Source of the DNA: Mesostigma viride
Taxonomy: Eukaryota; Streptophyta; Mesostigmatophyceae; Mesostigmatales; Mesostigmataceae
Assembly (NCBI GenBank): GCA_009746045.1
Contig: RPFO01001261.1
Location: 1 to 64,000 of the forward strand
Reading direction: 5' to 3'
Length of the DNA: 64,000 nt
Part shown: positions 34,738 through 46,400 of the stretch, in pieces
Position numbering within the stretch: position 1 is the stretch's first letter
How the letters are laid out: each line of letters starts with the position of its first letter
Position numbers and translations under genes: made by a program
The notes under the pieces: generated by a model
What the model was told of the DNA's origin: nothing
Seen by the model: the letters and a program-made list of their open reading frames with translations, nothing else
Databases searched by the model: none

Positions 34738-37072
34738 CATACACACACGAACAACACACCCAACACACACACGCTATGTTTGCACCCAAGACACACACCA
34801 ACACCTACAAACAAGACACCAACACACAAGACAGCCAACACACACCCAACACACACACACCCAACACACACAGAACACACCTAAGTCACACACAACACAC
34901 ATGTACCCCCCCCCACACACACACACAACACCATGCAACACAAGAAAGTTGACATGCACACAACACACACACACACACGCCCCAACACACACAACACACA
35001 CAAAAGACACACAACACACATACCCGACACACAGACACACACACACACTATGTTTGCACCCAACGTACACCCACACCCAACACCTACTAAAAACAAGACA
35101 CCAACACACAAGACACCCAACACACACACAAGACACACAATCACACACACGCAACACACATAGAACACACCTAAGTAACACACAACACACATGTACATCC
35201 CCCCCACACACACCCAATACCAACACACAAGACACTTGGCACCCCCCCCCACACCCACACACCCACACCCACACCCACACCACACATCCAACACACACAA
35301 CACACACAAAAGACACACAACACACATACCCGACACACACACACACACTATGTTTGCACCCAACGTACACACACACACAACACCTACTAAAAACAAGACA
35401 CCAACACACAAGACACCCAACACACACCCAAGACACACAATCACACACACGCAACACACACAGAACACACCTAAGTAACACACAACACACACGTACATCC
35501 CCCCCCCCACACACAACACCAACACATGACAATTAACATGCCACAACACACTGACACACATGCCCCAACACACACACACATGCCCCAACACACACACACA
35601 CATGCCCCAACACTGCACACACAACAACACCCAAACACACACCACACACACAAAAGACACACAACACACATACCGAAAACACGCACACACAACACCTACT
35701 AAAAACAAGACACCAACACACAAGACACCCAACACACACCCAACACACACACACACACAATGTTTGCACCCACGACACCCACACCCAAGACACACACATA
35801 ACACACCTAAGTAACACACAACACACACGTACATCCCCCCCCCCCCCACAACACCAACACATGACAATTAACATGCCATAACACACACACTGACACACAT
35901 GCCCCAACACACACACATGCCCCAACACTGCATGCACACACAACAACACCCAAACACACACCACACACACACAAGACACCCAACACACATACCGAAAACA
36001 CGCACACACAACACCTACTAAAAACAAGACACCAACACACAAGACACCCAACACACACCCAACACACACACACACACACACAATGTTTGCACCCACGACA
36101 CACACACCCAACACCTAAAAATAAGACACCAACACACAAGACACCCAACACACACTTAACACACACACACACAATGTTTGCACCCACGACACACACACCA
36201 ACACCTAAAAATAAGACACCAACACACAACACACGTACACGTACATCCCCCCCCCCCCACAACACCAACACATGACAATTAACATGCAAACAACACACCA
36301 CACAACACATACACACACACGCAACACACCCTAGGTCAATCACACACAACACACACAAAACACACCTAAGTCACACACAACACACACGTACACCCCCCCA
36401 CACACACCCAATACCAACACACAAGACACTTGGCACCCCCCCCCCACACCCACACACCCACACCCACACCCACACCACACATCCAACACACACAACACAC
36501 ACAAAAGACACTTAAGTCACACACAACACACACATAACACACCTAAGTCACACACAACACACACGTCCATCCCCCCCCACACACTCAACACCAATACATG
36601 ACAATTAACATGCACACAACACACACAGGCACACGCCCCAACACACACACACACACACAACATACATACACAGAGCACACACACACGCCCCAACACACAC
36701 AACACACACAAAAGACACCCAACACACATACCGAACACACACACACACACACTATGTTTGCACCCGACATACACACACCCAACACCTACTAAAAACAAGA
36801 CACCAACACACAAGACACCCTACACACACAACACACACACACACACAACACATATCCAACACAAACAACACACACACCTAAGTCACACACACAACACACC
36901 TACTAAGACACACACACAACACACATGTACCTCCCCCCCCCCACACCCAACATCAACACACAAGACACTTTGCACACACCCTACACCCCCCACACCTTTA
37001 TGAATGCACCCAACACACACACAACACACACGCCCCAACACACATACCCAACATTCACCCAACACACCCAAC
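34738..37072. repeat. A/C-rich degenerate tandem repeat
   Basis: 2.3 kb made almost only of CACA strings with embedded landmarks that recur every ~300-400 bp. These are TATGTTTGCACCC (34784, 35050, 35350 and later), a CGTACATC or GTACCC phrase followed by 7-11 C residues (34903, 35191, 35493, 35825, 36240 and later), and CATGACAATTAACATGC (35523, 35859, 36270, 36598). The strand bias is opposite to the preceding G/T-rich satellite. Open frames here are repeat by-products. Confidence 0.75.
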
Positions 37073-37115
37073 ATATAAGGGTAAACATGGTTTAGGAGTG
37101 TAGGGGTTTAGGGTT
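37073..37115 (+). repeat. Telomere-like TTTAGGG tract
   Basis: Contains GTGTAGGGGTTTAGGGTTTAAGG, that is one exact TTTAGGG heptamer with degenerate neighbours. It marks the right edge of the A/C-rich region. Short; may be an interstitial telomeric remnant or chance. Confidence 0.35.
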
Positions 37116-37121
37116 TAAGGC

Positions 37122-37435
37122 CTACCATACACCCGTATGTAAAAATGCAACAACACGCCAAGTCATCCGCCACCATGCAAAAATATATAAACACAACTGG
37201 TCATCCTCAACAATAATAGTACCCAATCCGCACTTGGCACTTGTCCAGTTTCGTAAGTCCAACGGCCGTTGGCTTTGAGAAATTAAGATATGCGAACTGC
37301 GCCATTCAGCCAAGCTAAAGTATAGGCTGCCATTGCCCCGTATGTAATGTAGTAGTAAGGTGAACGACCGTCGACAAAAAAACACATGGGACATACAAAC
37401 ACCAATTTTACACAGTTATGTTTGGAATGACGTAC
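37122..37435. other. Probable intron or 3' end of the DDE-like gene
   Basis: Downstream of the last supported exon of the minus-strand gene. It begins with a donor-like GTACGT and holds one exact palindrome at 37259-37272. A further small exon near 37140-37240 is possible, but the acceptor is weak, so I do not call it. Confidence 0.35.
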
Positions 37436-40400
37436 CGTAATTTCGGCGTCCACCTTCTTCGCAATTGTGAACCAGCCCTGTCGCGTGTTGTCCGGATGTC
37501 CTTCCCACTTGCCCTTCGTGACCTTTGCGACGCTCAGGTAGCACACGATTGCAGTTAAGGGTTCTCGGTCGTCTGGGTTCCAGAAGAAGCGTCGGGCGTC
37601 CGATCCGGAGGAGGAGCACCTCTCGAAGTATTTTACGTACATTACCCAGTTGCCTTTCTTAAAAACCTCGCCCCCCCCCCGGTATGTTTGTTTAAACACT
37701 CATCCTTGTCGAGTTGGTGGGCGACTCGAACAACTTTCGCCAACCAGTACGGGTGGTCGGGCACATGGTCCTTGTGCCCCCTCTCAGATGCGACTGCGAC
37801 GGCCTCCCCCTCCTGCAAACCACGCCCCAACTCGTTTCTTGCCGTTTGAAGGTGGTTCAGGCGGGTTCCCGGATATCGCGTGGGGTTCCGCGACTTACTC
37901 GCCTGGAGTTTTACAGTCCACGACGAGCTGCTCCAATCTTTGGGCATGTCCTCCACTTGCCCTCTCGGCACTCCGCACAACTGAAGCATGAAAAACGCCT
38001 GAGCTGAACCACCTCGACCTGCTCGCCCTTTTTGTCCAGTCGCCACTGGTGTGCCGTGGAGATATCTCGGATCGGGCCTCGCTCCTTACCGGACGTGGGA
38101 ATCTGCAATTGTAAATCCATGAAACAACATCACAGCACATTTCCCAACTCCAACGGCCGTTGGCACTCAACAATTATAAGATTTCCAAACTCCAACGGCC
38201 GTTGGCCCTTGGAAACTTTATAAGTACATTTCTCAACTCCAACGGCCGTTGGCACTCAACAATTATATGATTTTCCAGCTCCAACGGCCGTTGGCCTTAT
38301 GAAACTTCAAACTGCATCAAGGAAGCTGTGTAACCAGAGACAAATTATAGAACTGCACTTGACCACCAGAAAGCAACTGTCTTTACTTACGTTATCGAGA
38401 AGAAATGCCCGTCGAACCACGTCCGATTGTGCCGATGGTCGACTCGAGTCTTTGCCGGTTCTCCAATCCCGGTTCAGGTAGGCCACCAGTGCCTCCACCG
38501 TATTCAGGTTCCGATTGTCCTCCTGCATCTGCGCTCTTTTGAGGATGCTTTTCACCGTCCCCCCCTCCCCGTCCGACTCCCCCTTCCCATGTCCTGCACA
38601 TGAGTAGTTCCACTCCAATGTGTCCAAGTCGGGGTCGGCCTCGAGCAGGTCCGCAGCCATCGCCACCACATACCGGGATTGGAACTGCTCCTTACAGTTG
38701 TCGGACCAACTGATCCAGTTCCTCACCTCCACCCCCTCCTCCCTCAGCACCTTAAGGGTATTCTTCATCACGAACTCCAGGGTCTGGGCATTCCTCGGTA
38801 CGTCCTTCCCCATGTAATCGTGCTTCACCCTTTTGATTTCCAGCGATACGGGATCACGGTACATCACGATCACCGGCATCAGGACGTAACTACTTGGGTA
38901 CCAGTACTGCGCCTGCAACTGTTTCTGCAGGTGGTCCGAATAGTTCTCCGAGTAGTCCATCAGGACCACCACCGTTCCCAGCGGCATCACGTCAATGCAC
39001 TCCTTGTAAGCGTGGTGCTGCCAGGCCCATGTATGGACGTGAATGGCGAATTCCGGGAAGCGCGCCGTAATGAGTTCATGGAGCTCCGAGAGGGTTGACT
39101 TGATGAGTTTTTGCTGCAGGTTCATTTGCGGCGCCACATCCTCCTCCTGCAACACAACACACCCGCGCACCATGGATTGACCGAAGAATGGAAGTCAGCA
39201 GCTGGGAATTTCCCAACGCCAACGGCCGTTGGAAGTATGAAAGTCTACATATATATATTCAACGATGCAAATATACATGCTTACCGTCCCACGGGGCGCT
39301 GTGCCCTCCTTTACGAAGTCGAACCACGTGTACTTCTTTGTCCACCCCTTCATCTGGTCCGTCACGATGAACTCGGAAATCCCACACTCGTTGCAGGTCC
39401 CTTCCAAGCAGTTCATTGGGACGTTAACGAACGGGCCGCCCGTCCTCCCCCCTCCTTGCCCCCCCCCCCCTCTCAGACCTGTGGCAGGTGAAACGTCGAA
39501 CGAAGTCATGGGCATTGTCAGGCACGGAAGGGATACCCTCCCTCTCCTCGATCTCCAGCGTGCTCTTCAACTCCTTGACGCCTTTGGTGAAGGCAGAGAG
39601 CAGGGACTCGAAGACGACGTGCTTTTCGCATGCGCACAAGTCCCGGTCCTTCCACACGCCCTTTACGCACTTGGGCATGAACTCCACGAACTTCGTGTAC
39701 CCCACCTTGTACCTTGTCCCGTCCGCAGTCGTCACGATACCTCCCTTGTACGGCGACGCGTCAGAACAGAACCGCTTGTAAATCGTTTCAAGCGAGTCCA
39801 AGTAGTACCTTCCGCCCTGGGAGGAAATCAGGATCCTGGCGTTTCCCTTCCTTTCGAACTCATTGACCACGTCCTTATGGTTGGGAGACGCCCTCGTGTT
39901 TAGGTCTGACAACCAGTAACTCCCGACGATTTCTTTGACCTCCTCCGGAAACTTGTCCGACCGTACAGCCCGAGGGGGCGCCTTCAGGGCGGGAAGGTCG
40001 CCCCCCATCCTCATTCCCCTTGCGGTCTGGATATCCTTGGGCGTGACGTTAAGCAGCCGCGCGAGAGTGCAATGCCCTTGATTGTTCATGCCGTCCTTTC
40101 CCAAGCACATTGACAGCACAGCGCACTTCGCGTTCCTGTGCTCATCCGACTTGCCCAATTCCTGGAAACCTTGCACGATATTAGCGACAACCTCCTGAGC
40201 GAAGGACTCCGACGCCTTTCTTTTCAGCGCAGGGCGGTACTGTTTCCCCATAACCTTCACAACCGCACCTGGCAGCCGCTCAAGCGCCCTCAAGCCTACT
40301 GCAGTTTTCGTGTTTTCAGTCTTGTGATTGTTGTCCTTCAGCAAGTATTCCATGGCGCTGGCCATGTCGAGGGCAAGTTGGTTGCCCTTGATCTCGACGT

Positions 40401-40449
40401 ACTTGAGACTTAGGTCTTTGTTGTGCGCTTCACCTGCATCCGCGCGCAT
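37436..40449 (-). CDS. DDE-transposase-like multi-exon gene, with frame breaks
   Basis: Four exons on the minus strand: 40449-39285, 39146-38391, 38102-37899 and 37812-37436. All introns are GT-AG and phase 0. The product would be about 830-850 residues. Exon 1 has clustered Cys/His (CACEKH, FTCHRS, NCLEGTCNEC), a likely zinc site. Exon 2 carries MDYSENYSD, WSDNCKEQFQSR and AGHGKGESDGEGG. I remember this order (D-[FY]-[AS]-E-N-Y, S-D-[GN]-C, Q-x-[KQ]-S, H-G-K-G) from abundant uncharacterised transposon-derived proteins with an RNase H-like fold. Three faults are visible: frameshifts at a run of 12 C (39459-39470) and a run of 10 C (37671-37680), read as poly-Gly, and a TAA at 37913-37911. It is either a decaying copy or has homopolymer sequencing errors. 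The start is uncertain; ATG 40449 is the first in frame after a stop at 40503-40501. Confidence 0.6.
38103..38390 (-). other. Intron 2 of the DDE-like gene, with four palindromes
   Basis: 288 bp, donor GTAAGT and acceptor TTGCAG, phase 0. Exact palindromes lie at 38150-38163, 38192-38205, 38239-38252 and 38281-38294, spaced 42-47 bp. The sequence around pairs of palindromes is also duplicated (CTCCAACGGCCGTTGGCACTC occurs twice in variant context). Confidence 0.75.
39147..39284 (-). other. Intron 1 of the DDE-like gene, with palindrome
   Basis: 138 bp, donor GTAAGC and acceptor TTGCAG, phase 0 on both sides. The exact 14-bp palindrome lies at 39219-39232. Confidence 0.75.
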
Positions 40450-40514
40450 ACAGAATCCAGACGAAGTTTTGACTTTTATCAAATTATTGCTTTCCAACAA
40501 TTACCCAATTTGTA

Positions 40515-41075
40515 GGTCCCAACGGCCGTTGGACCCCTGAAAGTACCTGAAACACGCCAACACATGCATTTTCGACACCCAACGGCCGTTGGACCCCTGA
40601 AAGTGGGCCTGAAACACGCCAACACATGCATTTTCGACACCCAACGGCCGTTGGACCCCAGAAAGCGGGCCGAAAACACGCCAACACATGCATTTTCGAC
40701 ACCCAACGGCCGTTGGACCCCTGAAAGTGGGCCTGAAACACGCCAACACATGCATTTTCGACACCCAACGGCCGTTGGACCCCTGAAAGCGGGCCGAAAA
40801 CACGCCAACACATGCATTTTTACACCCAACGGCCGTTGGACCCCTGAAAGTGGGCCTGAAACACGCCAACACATGCATTTTCGACACCCAACGGCCGTTG
40901 GACCCCTGAAAGCGGGCCGAAAACACGCCAACACATGCATTTTTTACACCCAACGGCCGTTGGGCCCCTGAAAGTGGGCCGGAAACACGCTAACACATGC
41001 ATTTTAGACACCCAACGGCCGTTGGACCCCTGAAAGCGGGCCGAAAACTCGCCAACACCTGCATTTTTTACACGC
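40515..41075. repeat. 62-bp tandem array built on the palindrome
   Basis: Nine units of 60-62 bp, each containing one exact CCAACGGCCGTTGG (starts at 40519, 40579, 40641, 40703, 40765, 40826, 40888, 40950 and 41012) followed by GACCCCTGAAAG and AACACATGCATTTT. Units alternate between AAGTGGGCCTG and AAGCGGGCCGA types. The array lies just upstream of the DDE-like gene, possibly in its 5' intron or promoter. Frames through it are by-products. Confidence 0.88.
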
Positions 41076-42300
41076 CAGAAAGTGAATTTCCGAATCCCAA
41101 CGCACTTTTTATAACCTTAACGACCGTTGGAACCCAGAAATTCGACTGAAATGTTTCCATAACACACGTAACAACAAATTTGGTGGTTAACAACCCCGTA
41201 AATCCGTAACCCTGCACGCACCTCCCGCCGCCATAGCTCTTGTTCGCAGCAGGTGGGCCCTGAAGACGCCTTTTGGTCTTGCACCTGTTGGTTACAATTG
41301 CATGGCATACCAGCAATATATTGCACATAGCATTGTATTTTACACAATTATTATATTCATGCCACAAATAATAATAATAATTATTGTATTAAACATAGGG
41401 GGGCAGGTTGCATATTCGTTTCATTGCAGTCTAATATCAAAAAATTTCCATGCCCATAAACATTTTTGATATAGCTATTAGGTTGCTAATTATATTAAAT
41501 CTTACCAGCCGTGTAGTGGTTTGCGGATTGCTTTATAGGCTTGCCACACCAACCCAAAAAAAAATGTTTCGACGGGAGTTGAACCGGGGCCTACTAGACG
41601 TGTTCAAGACTGGTACTACGAGGATCAGCCAAGAATCTGTCCCGTACCGGTGTGGTTCACCAGTTCCGCACACTAGCATGGTCTCCGCGTCGCGCTCGTT
41701 CATTAAATTTCGGAGAAATTTTGGCTGCTTATATACGTTTTTGCAGCCCCTCGGCGTCGCGCCGTGAAAAGCTTCCTCCGCCAGGCGTCCAATCAGGTAG
41801 CAGGAATGTGAAAAAATGGGCTCGAGCTGTGTGCAGCGCCGCGTCCATGTGGCGCCACACGGCGTCAGGAGTCGGCGTGGCGCCATATATGGCGCTGCGA
41901 ATTCCCTACCGTGTGGTCTGCAGCGCCACGTCACAGTTGCGACTGCAAGTATTTTTCAGCGCGGCGCCGTCCCGGCGCCGCGCCATATCGTTTGGCGCGT
42001 CAATTTTTTTCCCGCGCGCGGCGCCTTTTAGGCGCCGCGCCATTCCATTTGCGCGTCGGCATACCAGCACCAGGGAATTTGAATTGCAGGTGCTGCGTTG
42101 GCGCTTTCCAGCCCTCCTGGAAGACCGACACCGTGGATGCACCTTGCACCCGAGCATCAACGGCGGGTATTCGCGACATCGGCCGAAAGTGACAACGATA
42201 TTAGCAACCCGACAGCCATATTCAACTGAGCAAAGCGATTGTCGACACAGAGTGAAGAAAGAGGTGAGCAATGGCTGATGTACATGGATGCTTTTGACAG
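41076..42300. other. No gene; GC-rich segment with inverted repeats
   Basis: A degraded palindrome copy (CGACCGTTGG) lies near 41120. At 41575-41600 the minus strand has GGTTCAACTCC, a B-box-like string, with TTGGCTGATCC upstream as a possible A box, so a tRNA-derived SINE is conceivable. From 41820 to 42060 there are many GGCGCC/GCGCGC palindromes, such as GTGGCGCCATATATGGCGC. No open frame is convincing. Confidence 0.45.
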
Positions 42301-42439
42301 ATAGTGGTTTTATGCATGCCAGCACCCCCATTCTTGGTTAATAACAGTGTCAACAAGCAGCTCGTTGACGGGCTAGAAGAATCAGAAATTGTAGCTGTGA
42401 TTCTGAACGTCGCGTTTGCTTTAATTGTGTAGCCCGTCA

Positions 42440-43480
42440 ACTGATTCGCTTGCTTATGGTGTATGCCCTGCATTGTGCCTTTAATTGTGTGCAGCATCCT
42501 TGCGTGCGCCCCTGTAAAAACCAAGGAAAACGTCCACCCGCCGCCGCTGCCCCCAGGCCGGCCCCCTGTAAAAACCAAGGAAAAAGAAAAAAAGGTACGA
42601 ATGGCAGCCGCGCTTATTCATTTGTTGGAATCAATGCATTATTGAAGCAGGCTGTCGTGCATGTTTTCTTTTCTGGGTTCCCTTATAGCTGCGTTGCTGG
42701 GTTGCTGGGTTTTCTTGCCATGGCAGCGCCGTATGATCGTTTTTTCCGGCCTGCAATGTAGTCGACATCTTTCCCCCGGCTGCCATTCTTGGTTAATAAT
42801 GTTGATATTTATGCATGCCAGCACCCCCATTCTTGGTTAATAACGTCAACGTCCTTGCTGCTTCCTTTGGTGCTTGATCTGCCTTGGTGTCGTGCCTCCA
42901 TTTGGTGGCCGGTGGTCACGGGATGCACAAACGGGAACGCTATCAGTTTTCGTCCACCCGCCGCCGCTGCCCCCAGGCCGGCCCCCTGTAAAAACCAAGG
43001 AAAAAGAAAAAAAGGTACGAATGGCAGCCGCGCTTATTCATTTGTTGGAATCAATGCATTATTGAAGCAGGCTGTCGTGCATGTTTTCTTTTCTGGGTTC
43101 GAATCAGGCGTTGCTGGGTTGCTGGGTTTTCTTGCCATGGCAGCGCCGTATGATCGTTTTTTCCGGCCTGCAATGTAGTCGACATCTTTCCCCCGGCTGC
43201 CATTCTTGGTTAATAATGTTGATATTTATGCATGCCAGCACCCCCATTCTTGGTTAATAACGTCAACGTCCTTGCTGCTTCCTTTGGTGCTTGATCTGCC
43301 CTGGTGTCGTGCCTCCATTTGGTGGCCGGTGGTCACGGGATGCACAAACGGGAACGCTATCAGTTTTCGTCCACCCGCCGCCGCTGCCCCCAGGCCGGCC
43401 CCCTGTAAAAACCAAGGAAAAAGAAAAAAAGGTACGAATGGCAGCCCCACTTATTCATTTGTTGGAATCAATGCATTATT
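42440..43480. repeat. Two array-free copies of the satellite spacer module
   Basis: A ~418-bp module occurs twice (landmark TTAATAACGTCAACGTCC near 42837 and 43256; GTAAAAACCAAGGAAAAAG near 42568, 42988 and 43406). It contains the same ~230-bp spacer that later separates the 30-bp arrays, plus a segment with TGTCGTGCATGTTTTC found only here. This may be the ancestral module before the 30-bp array was acquired or expanded. Confidence 0.7.
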
Positions 43481-46400
43481 GGCATGGATGGGTGTAGTGG
43501 GGTGCTTGCATGCCTGGATGGGTGTCATGGGGTGCTGGCATGCATGGATGGGTGTCATGGGGTGCTGGCATGCGTGGATGGGTGTCATGGGGTGCTGGCA
43601 TGCATGGATGGGTGTAGTGGGGTGCTGGCACGCATGGATGGGTGTCATGGGGTGCTGGCATGCATGGATGGGTGTCATGGGGTGCTGGCATGCATGGATG
43701 GGTGTCATGGGGTGCTGGCATGCATGGATGGGTGTAGTGGGGTGCTGGCATGCATGGATGGGTGTCATGGGGTGCTGGCATGCATGGATGGGTGTCATGG
43801 GGTGCTGGCATGCGTGGATGGGTGTAGTGGGGTGCTGGCATGCATGGATGGGTGTCATGGGGTGCTGGCATGCGTGGATGGGTGTCATGGGGTGCTGGCA
43901 TGCATGGATGGGTGTCATGGGGTGCTGGCATGCGTGGATGGGTGTCATGGGGTGCTGGCATGCATGGATGGTTAATAACGTCAACGTCCTTGCTGCTTCC
44001 TTTGGTGCTTGATCTGCCTTGGTGTCGTGCCTCCGTTTGGTGGCCGGTGGTCACGGGATGCACAAACGGGAACGCTATCAGTTTTCGTCCACCCGCCGCC
44101 GCTGCCCCCAGGCCGGCCCCCTGTAAAAACCAAGGAAAAAGAAAAAAAGGTACGAATGGCAGCCCCACTTATTCATTTGTTGGAATCAATGCATTATTGG
44201 CATGGATGGGTGTAGTGGGGTGCTTGCATGCGTGGATGGGTGTCATGGGGTGCTGGCATGCGTGGATGGGTGTCATGGGGTGCTGGCATGCATGGATGGG
44301 TGTCATGGGGTGCTGGCATGCATGGATGGGTGTCATGGGGTGCTGGCATGCGTGGATGGGTGTAGTGGGGTGCTGGCATGCATGGATGGGTGTAGTGGGG
44401 TGCTGGCATGCATGGATGGGTGTGATGGGGTGCTGGCATGCATGGATGGGTGTAGTGGGGTGCTGGCATGCATGGATGGGTGTCATGGGGTGCTGGCATG
44501 CATGGATGGGTGTCATGGGGTGCTGGCATGCATGGATGGGTGTCATGGGGTGCTGGCATGCATGGATGGGTGTCATGGGGTGCTGGCATGCATGGATGGG
44601 TGTCATGGGGTGCTGGCATGCATGGATGGGTGTGATGGGGTGCTGGCATGCGTGGATGGGTGTCATGGGGTGCTGGCATGCATGGATGGGTGTCATGGGG
44701 CGCTGGCATGCATGGATGGGTGTCATGGGGTGCTGGCATGCATGGATGGGTGTGATGGGGTGCTGGCATGCGTGGATGGGTGTCATGGGGTGCTGGCATG
44801 CATGGATGGGTGTGATGGGGTGCTGGCATGCATGGATGGGTGTAGTGGGGTGCTGGCAAGCGTGGATGATGGTCATGGGGTGCTGGCATGCATGGATGGG
44901 TGTCATGGGATGCTGGCATGCATGGATGGGTGTAATGGGGCGCTGGCATGCATGGATGGGTGTCATGGGGCGCTGGCATGCGTGGATGGGTGTCATGGGG
45001 TGCTGGCATGCATGGATGGTTAATAACGTCAACGTCCTTGCTGCTTCCTTTGGTGCTTGATCTGCCTTGGTGTCGTGCCTCCGTTTGGTGGCCGGTGGTC
45101 ACGGGATGCACAAACGGGAACGCTATCAGTTTTCGTCCACCCGCCGCCGCTGCCCCCCAGGCCGGCCCCCTGTAAAAACCAAGGAAAAAGAAAAAAAGGT
45201 ACGAATGGCAGCCCCACTTATTCATTTGTTGGAATCAATGCATTATTGGCATGGATGGGTGTAGTGGGGTGCTTGCATGCCTGGATGGGTGTCATGGGGT
45301 GCTGGCATGCGTGGATGGGTGTCATGGGGTGCTGGCATGCATGGATGGGTGTCATGGGGTGCTGGCATGCATGGATGGGTGTCATGGGGTGCTGGCATGC
45401 GTGGATGGGTGTAGTGGGGTGCTGGCATGCATGGATGGGTGTAGTGGGGTGCTGGCATGCATGGATGGGTGTCATGGGGTGCTGGCATGCATGGATGGGT
45501 GTAGTGGGGTGCTGGCATGCATGGATGGGTGTCATGGGGTGCTGGCATGCATGGATGGGTGTCATGGGGTGCTGGCATGCGTGGATGGGTGTAGTGGGGT
45601 GCTGGCATGCATGGATGGGTGTCATGGGGTGCTGGCATGCATGGATGGGTGTCATGGGGTGCTGGCATGCATGGATGGGTGTCATGGGGTGCTGGCATGC
45701 ATGGATGGGTGTGATGGGGTGCTGGCATGCATGGATGGGTGTAGTGGGGTGCTGGCATGCATGGATGGGTGTAATGGGGCGCTGGCATGCATGGATGGGT
45801 GTCATGGGGTGCTGGCATGCGTGGATGGGTGTAGTGGGGTGCTGGCATGCATGGATGGGTGAAGTGGGGTGCTGGCATGCGTGGATGGGTGTCATGGGGT
45901 GCTGGCATGCATGGATGGGTGTGATGGGGTGCTGGCATGCATGGATGGGTGTAGTGGGGTGCTGGCATGCATGGATGGGTGTAATGGGGCGCTGGCATGC
46001 ATGGATGGGTGTCATGGGGTGCTGGCATGCATGGATGGGTGTGATGGGGTGCTGGCATGCATGGATGGGTGTAGTGGGGTGCTGGCAAGCGTGGATGATG
46101 GTCATGGGGTGCTGGCATGCATGGATGGGTGTCATGGGGTGCTGGCATGCATGGATGGGTGTAGTGGGGTGCTGGCATGCATGGATGGGTGTCATGGGGC
46201 GCTGGCATGCGTGGATGGGTGTCATGGGGTGCTGGCATGCATGGATGGTTAATAACGTCAACGTCCTTGCTGCTTCCTTTGGTGCTTGATCTGCCTTGGT
46301 GTCGTGCCTCCGTTTGGTGGCCGGTGGTCACGGGATGCACAAACGGGAACGCTATCAGTTTTCGTCCACCCGCCGCCGCTGCCCCCCAGGCCGGCCCCCT

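Noticed and set aside
34774-36813. Cys/Val-rich minus-strand frames and Thr/His-rich plus-strand frames in the A/C-rich region
   Set aside because: They are direct translations of CACA/TGTG repeats.
40479-41011. 150-codon minus-strand frames over the 62-bp array
   Set aside because: Periodic translation of a tandem repeat that breaks wherever unit length shifts from 62 to 60 or 61 bp.
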